A DNA stretch of 64,000 nt from Alkalihalophilus pseudofirmus OF4 (GCF_000005825.2 NC_013791.2:186001-250000), one strand, 5' to 3'. Positions 51,694 to 60,486 are shown, counted from the first letter of the stretch. A program made the numbers and translations. Notes: generated from the sequence alone by a model not told the origin.

Positions 51694-52752
51694 ATGAGCT
51701 TTATCCACCTTCAAAACTTAACAAAGACGTATTCTAATGCTGGAAGTCCAGCAGTTAATCATATTGACCTTTCGATAGAAAAGGGTGAGATTATTACTCT
51801 GCTTGGTCCGAGTGGTTGCGGGAAGACCACAACGCTTCGTATGATTGCAGGATTTGAACAGCCATCAAACGGGTCTATTCGTATTGACGATAAAGTTGTC
51901 TTTGACGACCGTTCATATTTACCACCGGAAAAAAGAGGGATTGGAATGGTGTTCCAAGATTATGCACTATTCCCGCACTTAACAATCGAAAAGAACGTAA
52001 CGTTCGGATTAAATAAATGGGGTACGCTCAATAAAAAGAAGCGTGCTAAAGAAGTACTTGAGCTGGTTGGTTTAGCTGATTATGCTAAGCGTTTTCCTAA
52101 TGAACTCTCAGGAGGGCAGCAGCAGCGTGTAGCTCTTGCGCGTGCTCTTGCTCCGCGTCCGCATGTCGTTTTAATGGATGAGCCATTTAGTAATTTGGAT
52201 GCAGGCTTGCGAGAGCGAATGCGTTATGATGTGACAGCTATTTTAAGGAAAGCCAATACAACTGCAATTATTGTTACGCATGATCAAAAGGATGCATTTG
52301 CAGTGTCAGATCGTGTGGTCGTCATGAACCAAGGTGTGATTCAGCAAATTGCATCTCCGCGTGATATGTATCGTTGTCCTAAAAACTGCTTTGTTGCTCA
52401 GTTTGTCGGAAAAACAAATTTATTAACAGGGACACTGTGTGAAGATATGAAACATGTTGAAACGCATATTGGCCGTGTTTGTCTGCCATCAGTATCGAAT
52501 CAAATTCTTGAAGATGTCCGCGTGTCAATTCGTCCAGAAGGTTGCCGTTTAGTAGAAGACGGCCGCTATTCCGGACGTGTAGAACGAGTAACCTATAGTG
52601 GTGAGTATCAAGAGCTTGAAGTGAGGCTTGGTGATGATCATGTAACAAATGAGCCGATGATTGTCTATGCACCTGTAGAACAAGAGATTGAGGTTGGGTC
52701 TGTTGTCTCGTTTGATATTAAACCAGAATTAGTTGCCCTTGTAGAAGCATAA
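51694..52752 (+). CDS. fbpC: Ferric iron ABC transporter ATPase (FbpC-like)
   Basis: 353-aa ATPase of an Fe(III) importer. ATG 51694 follows GAGGGGGA. Walker A is GPSGCGKTT, the signature is [15 protein letters not shown], Walker B is VVLMDEPFSNLD and the H-loop is VTHDQKD. A C-terminal TOBE-like domain follows residue 240. The adjacent binding protein and double-unit permease and multiple Fur boxes identify the substrate as ferric iron. Confidence 0.9.
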   Translation: MSFIHLQNLTKTYSNAGSPAVNHIDLSIEKGEIITLLGPSGCGKTTTLRMIAGFEQPSNGSIRIDDKVVFDDRSYLPPEKRGIGMVFQDYALFPHLTIEKNVTFGLNKWGTLNKKKRAKEVLELVGLADYAKRFPNELSGGQQQRVALARALAPRPHVVLMDEPFSNLDAGLRERMRYDVTAILRKANTTAIIVTHDQKDAFAVSDRVVVMNQGVIQQIASPRDMYRCPKNCFVAQFVGKTNLLTGTLCEDMKHVETHIGRVCLPSVSNQILEDVRVSIRPEGCRLVEDGRYSGRVERVTYSGEYQELEVRLGDDHVTNEPMIVYAPVEQEIEVGSVVSFDIKPELVALVEA

Positions 52753-52766
52753 ATAAATAAAGACCC

Positions 52767-52806
52767 AATTAGAGAGCCCTCAATTAGAGGGCTTTTCTAA
52801 TTAGTG
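52767..52806 (+). terminator. Terminator after the ATPase gene
   Basis: AGCCCTC-aatta-GAGGGCT is extended by outer AATTAGAG/CTAATT pairing and followed by TTTTCT. Confidence 0.75.
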
Positions 52807-52845
52807 TGTACTATGTTAGTAATTGTCTCAAAAATAAAAAAATGC

Positions 52846-52875
52846 ATTGACAATGATTATCAATAGCAGTATAGT
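52846..52875 (+). promoter_or_regulatory. SigA promoter overlapped by a Fur box
   Basis: TTGACA (52847-52852), a 17-bp spacer and TATAGT (52870-52875). ATTGACAATGATTATCAAT (52846-52864) is a near-consensus Fur box covering the -35. Confidence 0.85.
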
Positions 52876-52893
52876 AGGACTTGTGAGAGCGAA

Positions 52894-52912
52894 TGAGAAT
52901 GAAAATCATTAC
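52894..52912 (+). promoter_or_regulatory. Second Fur box upstream of the ferric binding protein
   Basis: TGAGAATGAAAATCATTAC lies downstream of the promoter, between it and the ribosome site, giving a second operator for tight repression. Confidence 0.7.
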
Positions 52913-52945
52913 TCGGAATACATAGAAAGTGTGGGAGGATTAAGT

Positions 52946-54043
52946 ATGAAAAAGTCGTTAAAAGTATTTTTATTTTCTTTATTAGCATTATCACTTTTTG
53001 TTGTTGCTGCGTGCGGTTCTACAGAGGAACCTGCTGAAGAAGCGCCTGCAGAAGGTGAAAATACAGAAGAAGCTGCAGATGAAGCTGCCTTAGAAGAAAC
53101 TGGGGAGCTCGTTGTTTACTCATCCCGTAATGAAAACTTCGTAAACGCTCTATTGGAGAAGTTTACAGCAGATACAGGAATTGAAGTGAAACCGCTTCAT
53201 GCTGGAGATAATGCAGTAAGCAGAATTAAAGGTGAAGCTGGAAATGCACAAGCTGATATTTTCATTTCAAACGATGTCGGTGCGCTTGAAAACTTACGCT
53301 TAGAAGGACTTTTAGAAGGTTCTGATCCTGAGGGAATTGAATCAATCGATGAAAAATATCGTGCAGAGGATAATTCTTGGTTCGCTTTATCAGCACGTAC
53401 TCGTGTTTTGATGTATAATAAAGATCTAATCACAGAAGAAGAAATGCCAAAGTCTATTGAAGATTTAACGGATCCGAAATGGCAGGGTGAGTTTGCTATT
53501 ACTCGTGGTGGTAACGGCAGTATGATTGGACATGTATCCGCGCTTCGTAATGAATGGGGCGATGATAAGACAATTGAGTGGATTGAAGAAGTAAAAGACA
53601 ATGCGGGTTCTGTCCTTGAAGGACACGGAGATATCCGCCGTGCTGTCGGAGCTGGTGAGTTCAAATTTGGATTAGTAAACAATTACTATTACCATCAGCA
53701 GCTTCAAGAGCCAACTGACAATAACGTTGGAGTTATTTACCCAGATCAGGAAGAAGGAGAAATGGGAGCAGTTGTTAACGCAGCAGGAGTCGGCCTTGTA
53801 AAAGACGCTCCAAATGCTCACAGTGCGAAAGTATTCCTAGACTGGATTCTAGAAGAAGAGAATCAACGTGAATTCTCGTATGAGTCACTTGAAGTACCGA
53901 TTAATCCAGAAATTGAAGCCGTAGAAGGTGCAGAATCAATCTCTGACTATAAGACACACGATATGCCATTAAGTGAATTAGGCGAAGTGTGGGAAGATAC
54001 ACGTGAACTTATTGAAAGAGCAGGACTAGATTTAGATTTGTAA
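52946..54043 (+). CDS. fbpA: Ferric iron-binding lipoprotein (FbpA/FutA-like)
   Basis: 365-aa extracellular Fe(III) receptor. ATG 52946 follows GGGAGGAT. The lipobox VAAC lies near residue 22, followed by an acidic linker. The transferrin-like SBP domain begins ELVVYSSRNENFVNALLEKF and shows ADIFISNDVGALENL, WFALSARTRVLMYN and the iron-ligand tyrosines in VNNYYYHQQL. Two Fur boxes precede it; the permease gene follows after 38 bp. Confidence 0.92.
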   Translation: MKKSLKVFLFSLLALSLFVVAACGSTEEPAEEAPAEGENTEEAADEAALEETGELVVYSSRNENFVNALLEKFTADTGIEVKPLHAGDNAVSRIKGEAGNAQADIFISNDVGALENLRLEGLLEGSDPEGIESIDEKYRAEDNSWFALSARTRVLMYNKDLITEEEMPKSIEDLTDPKWQGEFAITRGGNGSMIGHVSALRNEWGDDKTIEWIEEVKDNAGSVLEGHGDIRRAVGAGEFKFGLVNNYYYHQQLQEPTDNNVGVIYPDQEEGEMGAVVNAAGVGLVKDAPNAHSAKVFLDWILEEENQREFSYESLEVPINPEIEAVEGAESISDYKTHDMPLSELGEVWEDTRELIERAGLDLDL

Positions 54044-54081
54044 AAAGAACTAATTATTAGGCGAGTGGGAGATGTGACGTC

Positions 54082-55761
54082 ATGAGTCAGCACCTAGACA
54101 ACGAAAAAAATAATAGGAAAAACCCTCAGGTTGGAGACGATACGTCTCCAACCTCTCGCCGTTTATTTAAGGGTATTCGCTTTAGCAAAAATCGAGGGAG
54201 CAGGCCAGGTGGAGTTTTATTTACATTTGCGGCGTTAACGGGTTTGTTAATGGCTATACCAGTTTTTTATGTTGTATGGAGATCATTGTTTGCTGGTACG
54301 GACAGGTGGATGCGCTTACTTGATACTCGTATTCCCCAATTAATTTGGAATACGATGTCCTTAACCTTTATGGTGACTTTATTCGCGGTCTCAATCGGCG
54401 TGTTGCTGGCATGGATTGTCAATCGGACAAGCCTGCCAGGAAGAAAGATGTGGCAGTGGCTGCTTGCTCTTCCTTTAGTCATACCGCCGTACGTAGGAGC
54501 TGTTGCCTACATTATTGTATTTGGCCCTAGGGGATGGCTATGGAGAGAGTGGCGTGAGAATGAGTGGCTGTTAAATGTATTTGGGGAATACCCAATTAAT
54601 GTCTACTCGTTTTGGGGAATATTTATTGTTCTAACTTTATTCACCTATCCGTATGTATTTTTAATTGCCAGTGCTTCACTTAGAAAAATGAACCGTAACT
54701 ATGAAGAAGTGGCAAGGTCACAAGGAATGACGACTTCACAAATTTTTTGGAAAGTGAATATTCCATTTCTTCGTCCCGCAATTGGTGCTGGAGCTATCCT
54801 AATTGCTTTATATGTACTGTCTGATTTCGGTGCGATTGCGATGATGCGGTATACAACATTTACAGCAGCTATTTACTACCAAATGGGAAGTTATGATAAT
54901 GTTTCAGCTACTGTTTTAAGTGTGGTTTTAATTGTCCTTACACTAGTTATTTTGTGGATTGAATCCAGAACTAAGAAGAAACAATCGTATTATCAAACAA
55001 GTAATACATTTAAAGAGCCTGACATTTTAAGTCTTGGAAAATGGAAATGGCCTGCGCTTATATTTGTAAGCACGATTTTCTTCATCTCGGTTATCTTGCC
55101 GGTCATTGTCCTCGTTTATTGGTCAATTCTTGGCCTAGAGGCAGGGGCACTGGATTCAAGATTCTGGGGATATGCATGGAATAGTGTGAAGGTTTCTGGT
55201 ATGGCAGCTCTCATTTGTATGATCTTAGCTCTGCCAGTAGTTTATTTGCGCTCTAGGTATCCTTCCAAAGCATCTGCTATTATTGAAAAGATGAGTTATG
55301 CAGGTTATGCGTTACCTGGAGTCATAGTTGCACTTGGGATCATCTTTATTTTTAACCAGTATATACCTATGCTTTATAATACCTTTTATTTGGTGGCCAT
55401 TGCTTTTGTGATTCGGTTTTTACCACAGGCAATGCAGTCAACAGATGCTTCGCTCAGCCTCATTTCTCCACGGATAGACGAGGCAGCGAGAAGCCTGGGC
55501 CAGCCTCCTTGGAAGGTCATGATCAAAGTTATTATTCCATCTATTCTGCCTGGTATCCTGGCAGGGGGCGCACTCGTATTTGTAAGCAGTATTAAAGAGC
55601 TTCCAGCTACTTTATTACTCAGACCTCCTGGGTTTGATACACTTGCAGTACGTATTTGGGTAGAGACAAGCGAAGCCATTTACCATATGGCGGCACCCGC
55701 GGCTTTGCTTATTGTTATCGTTTCTATCATTCCTTTGCGTTATTTGCTTAAAAAGTATTAA
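54082..55761 (+). CDS. fbpB: Ferric iron ABC transporter permease (FbpB-like, double unit)
   Basis: 559-aa membrane protein with two fused permease units and about 12 hydrophobic segments. The EAA-type loops are NYEEVARSQGMTTSQIFWKV (first half) and IDEAARSLGQPPWKVMIKV (second half). A hydrophilic N-terminus of about 45 residues precedes the first helix. It forms the channel for the FbpA/FbpC pair. A terminator follows. Confidence 0.92.
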   Translation: MSQHLDNEKNNRKNPQVGDDTSPTSRRLFKGIRFSKNRGSRPGGVLFTFAALTGLLMAIPVFYVVWRSLFAGTDRWMRLLDTRIPQLIWNTMSLTFMVTLFAVSIGVLLAWIVNRTSLPGRKMWQWLLALPLVIPPYVGAVAYIIVFGPRGWLWREWRENEWLLNVFGEYPINVYSFWGIFIVLTLFTYPYVFLIASASLRKMNRNYEEVARSQGMTTSQIFWKVNIPFLRPAIGAGAILIALYVLSDFGAIAMMRYTTFTAAIYYQMGSYDNVSATVLSVVLIVLTLVILWIESRTKKKQSYYQTSNTFKEPDILSLGKWKWPALIFVSTIFFISVILPVIVLVYWSILGLEAGALDSRFWGYAWNSVKVSGMAALICMILALPVVYLRSRYPSKASAIIEKMSYAGYALPGVIVALGIIFIFNQYIPMLYNTFYLVAIAFVIRFLPQAMQSTDASLSLISPRIDEAARSLGQPPWKVMIKVIIPSILPGILAGGALVFVSSIKELPATLLLRPPGFDTLAVRIWVETSEAIYHMAAPAALLIVIVSIIPLRYLLKKY

Positions 55762-55782
55762 CGATTACCTTATTAACTTCGA

Positions 55783-55812
55783 AGGGGTCCTGAAAAGGGA
55801 TCCCTTTTTTAT
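55783..55812 (+). terminator. Terminator after fbpB
   Basis: GGGGTCC pairs with GGATCCC (one wobble), followed by TTTTTTATTT. Confidence 0.75.
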
Positions 55813-55828
55813 TTGACTGAAAATTTAA

Positions 55829-55880
55829 TTGACAATGAGAATCTTTTTCATTTAAAATAAAGTGAGAATAATTATCAACG
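55829..55880 (+). promoter_or_regulatory. Promoter and Fur boxes upstream of the DUF2325 gene
   Basis: TTGACA (55829-55834), an 18-bp spacer and TAAAAT (55853-55858). TGACAATGAGAATC overlaps the -35, and TGAGAATAATTATCA (55863-55877) is a Fur-like 7-1-7 repeat just after the -10. Confidence 0.7.
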
Positions 55881-55894
55881 AAGGAGTGATATAT

Positions 55895-56212
55895 ATGTCT
55901 TCTTTATTAATAGTCGGAGCGGATCGTCTTGGGAGTATTCCTCAGAAGCTAGAAGGGTTGGGTTTCAAACAGATTACACATGTAGATGGGAGAAAGGCGC
56001 AGATGGTAAAGAAAGAAATTCCATCTCATATTGACCTTATATTAGTTCTTACCGATTTTATTAATCATAATTTAACTTCTGTACTCAAGAAAAAGGCTGC
56101 TGAACAAAACATTCCGATTTGTTATGCGAAACGCTCATGGTGTTCTATATATCAATCGATTGGACGGTGTAATTTCGGGTGTGATAAAGAGACTCCATGT
56201 CCATTTAAATAA
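55895..56212 (+). CDS. DUF2325 domain protein, Fur-linked
   Basis: 105-aa cytoplasmic protein. ATG 55895 follows AAGGAGTGA. The DUF2325 pattern is SSLLIVGADRLGSIPQKLEGLGF, then THVDGRK, HIDLILVLTDFINHNL and AKRSWCSIYQSI. The C-terminus adds a cysteine cluster (CNFGCDKETPCPF), with three Cys close together, which could bind metal. Its TAA overlaps the first possible start of the next gene. Function is unknown; the Fur boxes suggest a role under iron limitation. Confidence 0.82.
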   Translation: MSSLLIVGADRLGSIPQKLEGLGFKQITHVDGRKAQMVKKEIPSHIDLILVLTDFINHNLTSVLKKKAAEQNIPICYAKRSWCSIYQSIGRCNFGCDKETPCPFK

Positions 56213-56235
56213 TGAAAAGTGAGGGGGGAATGAAG

Positions 56236-56799
56236 ATGGTTAATGCGAACCTTCAACTGATATATTCGGAATATAACTTGTCTCAGCGTTTATTAAACAG
56301 CATTCAAAAAGTAGTGAATAAAATTGTTAGAGAGTATTGTCTCCAACCAGTTGAAGAACGTCACGTGGTTACATTGTTGAAATTGATTACTACATATAAA
56401 AGAGACCTTGATAAAGGTTTATTTACTACTACAAAACAGTATATTGAAATCTTAGCTGTTTTAGTTGATCACTTCATCTACACACTAACGGAAATCGGTG
56501 GTCAAGTTCAAATCGCTGGAATTAGAAATGATCTTTGCATGATTACAGATGAAGATGGGAAGGTCATTCTGAAAATGATAGTTGTGCAAGCAGATTCACA
56601 AAGGGTTTCTATATATTTACAGGAGCTAAGAAAGATTGGGATAAAACTTTGTGACGAAGGTGATTTAACTCTCGAAGTTATCGATATTATAAGCGGAAAA
56701 AGATATACCAGCTTGCAAAATACAGGTTATATCCAACAAGAGGCACATCCTTATCAGATCACAAACTTAATAACCGATATAAACCATTTTTGTTCATAG
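56236..56799 (+). CDS. Unknown protein co-transcribed with the DUF2325 gene
   Basis: 187-aa protein. ATG 56236 is best spaced (7 nt) from a GAGGGGGG ribosome site; ATG 56212 and 56230 are also in frame. The N-terminal half is predicted helical (SQRLLNSIQKVVNKIVREYC), while the C-terminal half appears alpha/beta. Cys residues are scattered and there is no signal or membrane segment. I do not recognise a family. The 23-bp gap and shared Fur-type promoter place it with the DUF2325 gene in an iron-responsive operon. Confidence 0.75.
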   Translation: MVNANLQLIYSEYNLSQRLLNSIQKVVNKIVREYCLQPVEERHVVTLLKLITTYKRDLDKGLFTTTKQYIEILAVLVDHFIYTLTEIGGQVQIAGIRNDLCMITDEDGKVILKMIVVQADSQRVSIYLQELRKIGIKLCDEGDLTLEVIDIISGKRYTSLQNTGYIQQEAHPYQITNLITDINHFCS

Positions 56800-56820
56800 T
56801 GAAAAATGGTTTATTTTTTT
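56781..56820 (+). terminator. Terminator overlapping the end of the unknown gene
   Basis: AAACCATTTTT (56781-56791) pairs with AAAAATGGTTT (56802-56812), followed by ATTTTTTT. The 5' arm lies within the last codons. Confidence 0.82.
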
Positions 56821-56973
56821 GTCATATACATACTATTTTCAAGGGATCTTACATAGAAATATTTTATATAGGAGTTAATAAAGGAACATAAAGGGCGGCT
56901 TATTCATACAATCAAGTAGAATAGAAGCTGTCTCCAAAGACTAGACATTTTTATAAAAGTGTGACAAAATAAA

Positions 56974-56991
56974 GTTGCCCTAAGACAAAAT
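56974..56991. promoter_or_regulatory. Possible MntR-like box upstream of the metal-binding lipoprotein
   Basis: GTTGCCCTAAGACAAAAT resembles the MntR operator core TTTGCCTTAAGGAAA (TTGCC, TAAG and AA blocks match). This is a weak match judged by eye. Confidence 0.3.
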
Positions 56992-57028
56992 AGTTTTCCG
57001 TGGTGAAGAGTTAACCAACTATTTTTTT
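56987..57028 (+). terminator. Terminator-like hairpin in the metal-SBP leader
   Basis: AAAATAGTT (56987-56995) pairs with AACTATTTT (57017-57025), followed by TTT, about 65 bp before the start codon. It may be an attenuator or the terminator of an upstream transcript. Confidence 0.4.
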
Positions 57029-57092
57029 GTACTATTTTTTGCCTGTACACAACTTTTTTAGTGAGAGTAAAAATAGAGAAAGGATGATGAGA

Positions 57093-57989
57093 GTGCGTAA
57101 GTGGTTTTTTGCTTTAGTCGTTTTATTGATGAGTCTATTTGTTGCAGCGTGTGGAGGAGATGGAGAAAGTGAAGAAACTGGGGAACTGAAAGTCGTTACG
57201 AGCTTTTCGATCTTAGCTGATATTACAAAGAATGTGACCGGGGACCTTGCTGCTGTTGAGTACTTGGTGCCGATCGGTGAAGAACCTCATGGATATGAGC
57301 CTATTCCGAGTGATTTTCAGAAGGCCAGTGATTCATCTGTTTTTTATGTGAATGGTTTAGGGCTTGAGGAGTGGCTAGAGCGTTTGGTTGCTAATGCTGG
57401 CGGGGCTGATATTGTGACAGTTTCTGATGGTATTGACGTTATTCCGGTTGATGGTACAAATGAAGATGACCCTCATGCATGGTTAGATGTTAAAAATGTG
57501 ATAGCTTATGTAGAAACTATTCGTGATGATTTAATGGAACGAGATCCTGATAATGCTGAGGCTTATGAGGCTAATGCTGAAGCCTATATTCAGGAATTAA
57601 CTGAATTAGATGAATGGATTAGTGAAGAATCAGAAGAAATTCCAGAAGATAAACGAACCATTGTAATAAGTGAAAATGCGTTTAAATACTTTGGTGCAGC
57701 CTATGGGTATGAAACAATTGGAATTTGGGAATTGAATTCTCATGAAGAGGGAACTCCGGGTCAAATTTCTCGAGTAGTTGATTTAATTCAAGAAAAAGAG
57801 ATTCCAGCAGTCTTCTTAGAAACAACGATTGACAGCCGTTTTATGGATACTGTCTCTAGTAATGCTGGTGTAGAGATTGCAGGTGAGGTATACACAGATG
57901 CGATCGGGGCTGACGGCAGCGGGGCAGAAACGTATGTAGATATGATGAAACATAATGTAAACACTTTTTTAGAAGGCTTAAAGAAATAA
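57093..57989 (+). CDS. Manganese/zinc-type ABC transporter binding lipoprotein (cluster A-I)
   Basis: Extracellular receptor for a divalent metal, about 298 aa. GTG 57093 is best spaced from AAAGGA; ATG 57084 and 57087 are in-frame alternatives. The lipobox VAAC follows the signal. Metal ligands of the TroA/PsaA/ZnuA family are visible: His in GEEPHGYEP, His in EDDPHAWLD, Glu in VFLETTIDSRF and Asp in VYTDAIG. The lack of a long His-rich loop favours a manganese-type protein. No permease or ATPase gene is adjacent, so it is an orphan receptor here. Confidence 0.87.
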   Translation: MRKWFFALVVLLMSLFVAACGGDGESEETGELKVVTSFSILADITKNVTGDLAAVEYLVPIGEEPHGYEPIPSDFQKASDSSVFYVNGLGLEEWLERLVANAGGADIVTVSDGIDVIPVDGTNEDDPHAWLDVKNVIAYVETIRDDLMERDPDNAEAYEANAEAYIQELTELDEWISEESEEIPEDKRTIVISENAFKYFGAAYGYETIGIWELNSHEEGTPGQISRVVDLIQEKEIPAVFLETTIDSRFMDTVSSNAGVEIAGEVYTDAIGADGSGAETYVDMMKHNVNTFLEGLKK

Positions 57990-57994
57990 AGATG

Positions 57995-58030
57995 AACCCT
58001 CCAATTCGTTATAAGATTGGAGGGTTTTTA
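57995..58030. terminator. Bidirectional terminator between the metal SBP and rhomboid genes
   Basis: AACCCTCCAAT pairs with ATTGGAGGGTT (11 bp), followed by TTTT. Confidence 0.85.
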
Positions 58031-58035
58031 TCTGC

Positions 58036-58776
58036 TTATCTATTGAATATGCCATATAATACGAGTAAAGCGAGGACAATCCAAAACACGTTCTTAAAAA
58101 GCTTTTGATTTCTTCTCTTTTTTTGCCAACGGTTCGGATTAAAGGTTGGCTCGCTCGTGTCGTGGACATGCTGATACATATGATAAGGCTTCACTCCAGT
58201 TAAAAATAAAGGAGCAAGTGCTGCACCGCCGAGTAAGCCAAACAGGTGCGCTAATACGTTAATATTAGAATTTACAAATGTCATAACAAGGCCAATAATA
58301 AGAATAGTCATCACAAGCTGTGAGTTTGCCTGGTCAATTAAATCTTTTCTAAATAAGACAAGGTAGACAAACATCCCGAATAAACCGAAGATAGCACCAG
58401 ATGCACCTAAATGAGGAGGGTAACTCAAGCCTCCTAGATAATAAGTAGCGATATTTGCGATGACACCTGTTCCGAGATAGAAAATGATAAAGCGGAATTT
58501 GCCTAGCATTTGTTCTAAGGCAGGACCAAAGATAACGAGAGAGAAAGAGTTAAATACAACATGCCCAATCGTTAAATGCATGAAAATAGGTGTAATCAGT
58601 CTCCACCATTCACCATTGGCTACAGCCAAGTTATAGCCAATCCCAAGATTTCTAACAAGAGAGCCTCCAGGAAGAAAATTCATCCATACAAATAAGGCTA
58701 AATGGATTACTAATAAACCAAAAATAATAGGGTAGTTCTTTCTAAAGGAATAGAAGCTTTCCTGACGAATAAACAA
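58036..58776 (-). CDS. Rhomboid-family intramembrane serine protease (YdcA-like)
   Basis: About 246 aa with six or seven membrane helices. The chosen start is TTG 58776 (MFIRQESFYSF), which has AGGAGGA 6 nt upstream; an upstream in-frame TTG overlaps that site. The catalytic serine is in HLGASGAIFGLFG and the histidine in NINVLAHLFGLLGG. WWRLITPIFMHLTIGHVVFN is the L1/helix-2 region. The C-terminal tail is basic. Divergent pairing with acpS matches ydcA-acpS in B. subtilis. Confidence 0.87.
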   Translation of the reverse strand: MFIRQESFYSFRKNYPIIFGLLVIHLALFVWMNFLPGGSLVRNLGIGYNLAVANGEWWRLITPIFMHLTIGHVVFNSFSLVIFGPALEQMLGKFRFIIFYLGTGVIANIATYYLGGLSYPPHLGASGAIFGLFGMFVYLVLFRKDLIDQANSQLVMTILIIGLVMTFVNSNINVLAHLFGLLGGAALAPLFLTGVKPYHMYQHVHDTSEPTFNPNRWQKKRRNQKLFKNVFWIVLALLVLYGIFNR

Positions 58777-58877
58777 GCTTAATCCTCCTAACAAAATCGT
58801 ATTCTTTCTATAAGTATATCAAAAAAGAAAGAGGAAATGCCCGATTTAAGAATTCAGACTAGAAAAGGAGAGTTTAC

Positions 58878-59237
58878 ATGATTATAGGCATCGGAATAGA
58901 TATTGTGGAATTAGAGCGAATAGAACAGCTGCTCACAAAGCAGCCAAGATTTGTTCAAAAAGTGTTAACAAAAGAGGAGCAGTCCGTTTACCAAAAGCTT
59001 GCTGAAAAAAGAAAGATTGAATTTATGGCTGGACGCTTTGCGGCAAAAGAAGCTTTTGTTAAAGCGTGCGGGACTGGCATCTCAAAAGAGTTCGGATGGC
59101 AGGATATTGAGGTGTTGAATGAAGTGAACGGAAAGCCGGTACTCACTGCAGACATTGAGGCAGCTATCCATATATCCATATCTCATAGTGAGAAAAATGC
59201 TGTTGCGCAAGTAATTTTAGAGCGCTTGTCAAGCTAG
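58878..59237 (+). CDS. acpS: Holo-[acyl-carrier-protein] synthase AcpS
   Basis: Transfers 4'-phosphopantetheine from CoA to acyl carrier protein. The 119-aa protein has the Mg2+ site GIGIDIVELERIEQLL, the FMAGRFAAKEAFVKACGTG helix and the C-terminal ISISHSEKNAVAQV. ATG 58878 follows AAAGGAGAG. Conserved context: upstream of ydcC and the ndoA/sigB locus. Confidence 0.95.
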   Translation: MIIGIGIDIVELERIEQLLTKQPRFVQKVLTKEEQSVYQKLAEKRKIEFMAGRFAAKEAFVKACGTGISKEFGWQDIEVLNEVNGKPVLTADIEAAIHISISHSEKNAVAQVILERLSS

Positions 59238-59475
59238 TCTGCATATTGTCCGCCCTTGCCTCATATAGTTGTAATGCGGATGGGAGAGCTTGTGCCATTT
59301 CAAGCAGAGTCAGGTCAAAATTTCATCAAGAACCTAATTCGTTTATTCTTTGAATGTTAAACGCATTTAAAAGTTTGGCATTCTAGAGTGAACGAACGGG
59401 GCACAATCATGATTGCCGTCTCTTGATTGGTAGAATTCTCTTCTTTGGCGTTAATTGAGACAAAGGGGTGAAGGT
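59238..59475. other. Intergenic region between acpS and ydcC
   Basis: About 240 bp. No gene, clear terminator or riboswitch was recognised. It presumably holds the ydcC promoter. Confidence 0.5.
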
Positions 59476-60486
59476 ATGAAAAGAGTAAGCTGGTTTATCG
59501 CACTTATTGTGATGGTGACGTTTGTTCTTGCAGCGTGCGGTGAAAAAACGCAAGATGATATTCTAGAAGACCTTGAAAGTAAAATGTCCGATATTAGTGG
59601 TTATAAGGCAGCTGCTACGATGACATTACAAACAGGGAATGAGCCGCAAACATATGAGGTGGAAGTTTGGTATCAAGAAAAAGATTACTATCGTGTAGCA
59701 CTTAAAAATGCTGCCAAAGACCAAAGCCAGATTATCCTCCGCAACGATGACGGGGTATTCGTGTTAACTCCAGCACTTAATAAGAGCTTCCGTTTCCAAA
59801 GTGATTGGCCGATCAACAGCAGCCAAGTGTACTTATACGGCTCACTGATTCAAGATGTGTTAATGGATCCTGAAAGAACCTTTACGGCGACGGAGGATGC
59901 GTATGTGTTCCAAACGAATACAAACTATCAAAACAAGAACTTAAGCACACAAGAAATTACATTTAATAAGAAAGACTTAGCTCCTTTGCAAGTGAAAGTA
60001 ATGAATCCTGATCTTGAAGTTCTTGTTCAATTAGATTTCACAAGCTTTGAAGAGAATGCAAGCTTTAATGAAGGTGATTTCGATATGGAGCGTAATATGA
60101 CGGGGGCACAAATGAATGAGCAGCCAACGATGGCTGAACCTGAAGCAGAGATGGCAGTACATTATCCAATGTACACTCCGGACGGTACATCACTAGACTC
60201 TTCGCAAACAGTGGAAACTGACCGCGGTGAAAGTGTTGTACTGCAATATACAGGAGAAGCTCCATTCACGCTTATTCAAGAGAAAAGTAAAGTGGTGCCT
60301 GCCACCACTCCGATGAATGTAAGTGACGGCGAGCCGGTAGATTTAGGCTTTACGATTGGCGTTATGACTGAAGAGTCCTTAATGTGGTCGTATAATGGTG
60401 TAGATTTCTACCTTGCTTCTTCAACTCTAGGAACAGAAGAAATGGTTTCAATTGCAAGATCTGTTTACGGTACACAAGAAAAATAA
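59476..60486 (+). CDS. ydcC: LolA-fold lipoprotein YdcC
   Basis: 336-aa membrane-anchored lipoprotein. ATG 59476 follows AAAGGGGTGAAGG. The lipobox LAAC is near residue 20. The body resembles outer-membrane-lipoprotein-sorting (LolA-like) proteins: DILEDLESKMSDISGYKAA, VEVWYQEKDYYRVAL and VFVLTPALNKSFRFQSDWP. Residues about 210-336 form a second domain. B. subtilis ydcC has the same position. The precise role is unknown. Confidence 0.88.
   Translation: MKRVSWFIALIVMVTFVLAACGEKTQDDILEDLESKMSDISGYKAAATMTLQTGNEPQTYEVEVWYQEKDYYRVALKNAAKDQSQIILRNDDGVFVLTPALNKSFRFQSDWPINSSQVYLYGSLIQDVLMDPERTFTATEDAYVFQTNTNYQNKNLSTQEITFNKKDLAPLQVKVMNPDLEVLVQLDFTSFEENASFNEGDFDMERNMTGAQMNEQPTMAEPEAEMAVHYPMYTPDGTSLDSSQTVETDRGESVVLQYTGEAPFTLIQEKSKVVPATTPMNVSDGEPVDLGFTIGVMTEESLMWSYNGVDFYLASSTLGTEEMVSIARSVYGTQEK

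Noticed and set aside
53197-53682. 161-codon minus-strand frame opposite fbpA
   Set aside because: It is a shadow of the ferric-binding protein coding sequence, Ser/Pro-rich with no recognisable family.
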